This document shows, piece after piece, positions 12,720 through 12,778 of a DNA stretch of 12,778 nucleotides. Source of the DNA: Chloroflexia bacterium. Lineage in GTDB: Bacteria; Chloroflexota; Chloroflexia; Thermomicrobiales; UBA6265. Within the stretch, counting starts at the first letter, position 1. Every line of letters begins with the position of its first letter. Where the stretch lies: assembly GCA_013696525.1 (NCBI GenBank), contig JACCYK010000121.1:1-12778 (forward strand). The letters run 5' to 3'. The position numbers were made by a program, and so were the translations under genes. The notes under the pieces were generated by a model. It ran no database searches. It saw nothing but the letters and a program-made list of their open reading frames with translations, and was not told the origin of the DNA.

Positions 12720-12778
12720 ATGACACTAACATGGGGTGTTCCAGGGGGTGCGAATGCGTTCGCGGCGAAGCTCGGGGC
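12720..12778 (+). CDS. 5' end of the next cluster gene (possibly ftsW), cut by window edge
   Basis: An ATG at 12720 has GGAG five bases upstream and opens a frame reading MTLTWGVPGGANAFAAKLG to the right edge, 18 bp after the murD stop. Nineteen residues are too few for a family call. In canonical clusters ftsW or murG follows murD, so either is possible by position alone. Confidence 0.45.
   Translation, partial: MTLTWGVPGGANAFAAKLG

Noticed and set aside
1..12778. CRISPR arrays, tRNA or rRNA genes, transposases
   Set aside because: I found no regularly spaced direct repeats with spacers, no recognisable cloverleaf or rRNA stretch, and no transposase-like protein in any frame.

Overview
The window is a high-GC bacterial chromosome segment. 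Gene content (greA-lysS, a transmembrane Ser/Thr kinase without PASTA repeats, and an mraZ-led division and cell-wall cluster), a Gram-positive-type LexA palindrome and heptameric intergenic repeats built on GAGTCGT suggest Chloroflexota, perhaps near Thermomicrobia/Sphaerobacter. That placement is inference: there is no rRNA gene to confirm it.

Left part, minus strand (1-2253): lysS, open at the left edge, lies 40 bp downstream of greA. Both appear to be served by a good sigma-70-type promoter at 2224-2253, with an unusually long leader of about 186 nt.

Accessory part, minus strand (2429-5707): a transmembrane Ser/Thr protein kinase is followed by an OLD-like AAA ATPase and a small TOPRIM-like (DUF4276-type) protein. 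Consecutive genes overlap by ATGA. The ATPase/TOPRIM pair is visibly less GC-rich than its surroundings and looks like an acquired two-gene defence-type unit, comparable in layout to PARIS or a split OLD nuclease. Its ATPase is interrupted by a one-base frameshift at a run of five C (plus strand, 4212-4216), between Walker A and the rest of the protein.

Centre (5708-7131): a small secreted Gly/Ala/Asp-rich protein has its own candidate promoter and a very strong terminator. A convergent 87-aa protein of unknown function is read from a promoter whose 17-bp spacer contains a perfect GAAC-RNRY-GTTC palindrome, so it is probably LexA (SOS) controlled. That promoter is back-to-back with the mraZ promoter, which carries four TGGNN direct repeats at exact 10-bp spacing (MraZ operator) and two DnaA-box-like nonamers.

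Right part, plus strand (7132-12778): mraZ, rsmH, murF, mraY, murD and the first codons of another gene. rsmH-murF and murF-mraY overlap by ATGA. The usual ftsL, ftsI and murE between rsmH and murF are absent. The encoded enzymes methylate 16S rRNA (RsmH) and make peptidoglycan precursors: MurD adds the second stem residue, MurF adds the terminal dipeptide, and MraY moves the product to the lipid carrier.

The most interesting points are the LexA-type site on the small gene facing the division cluster, the MraZ/DnaA site array, and the frameshifted ATPase/TOPRIM pair.
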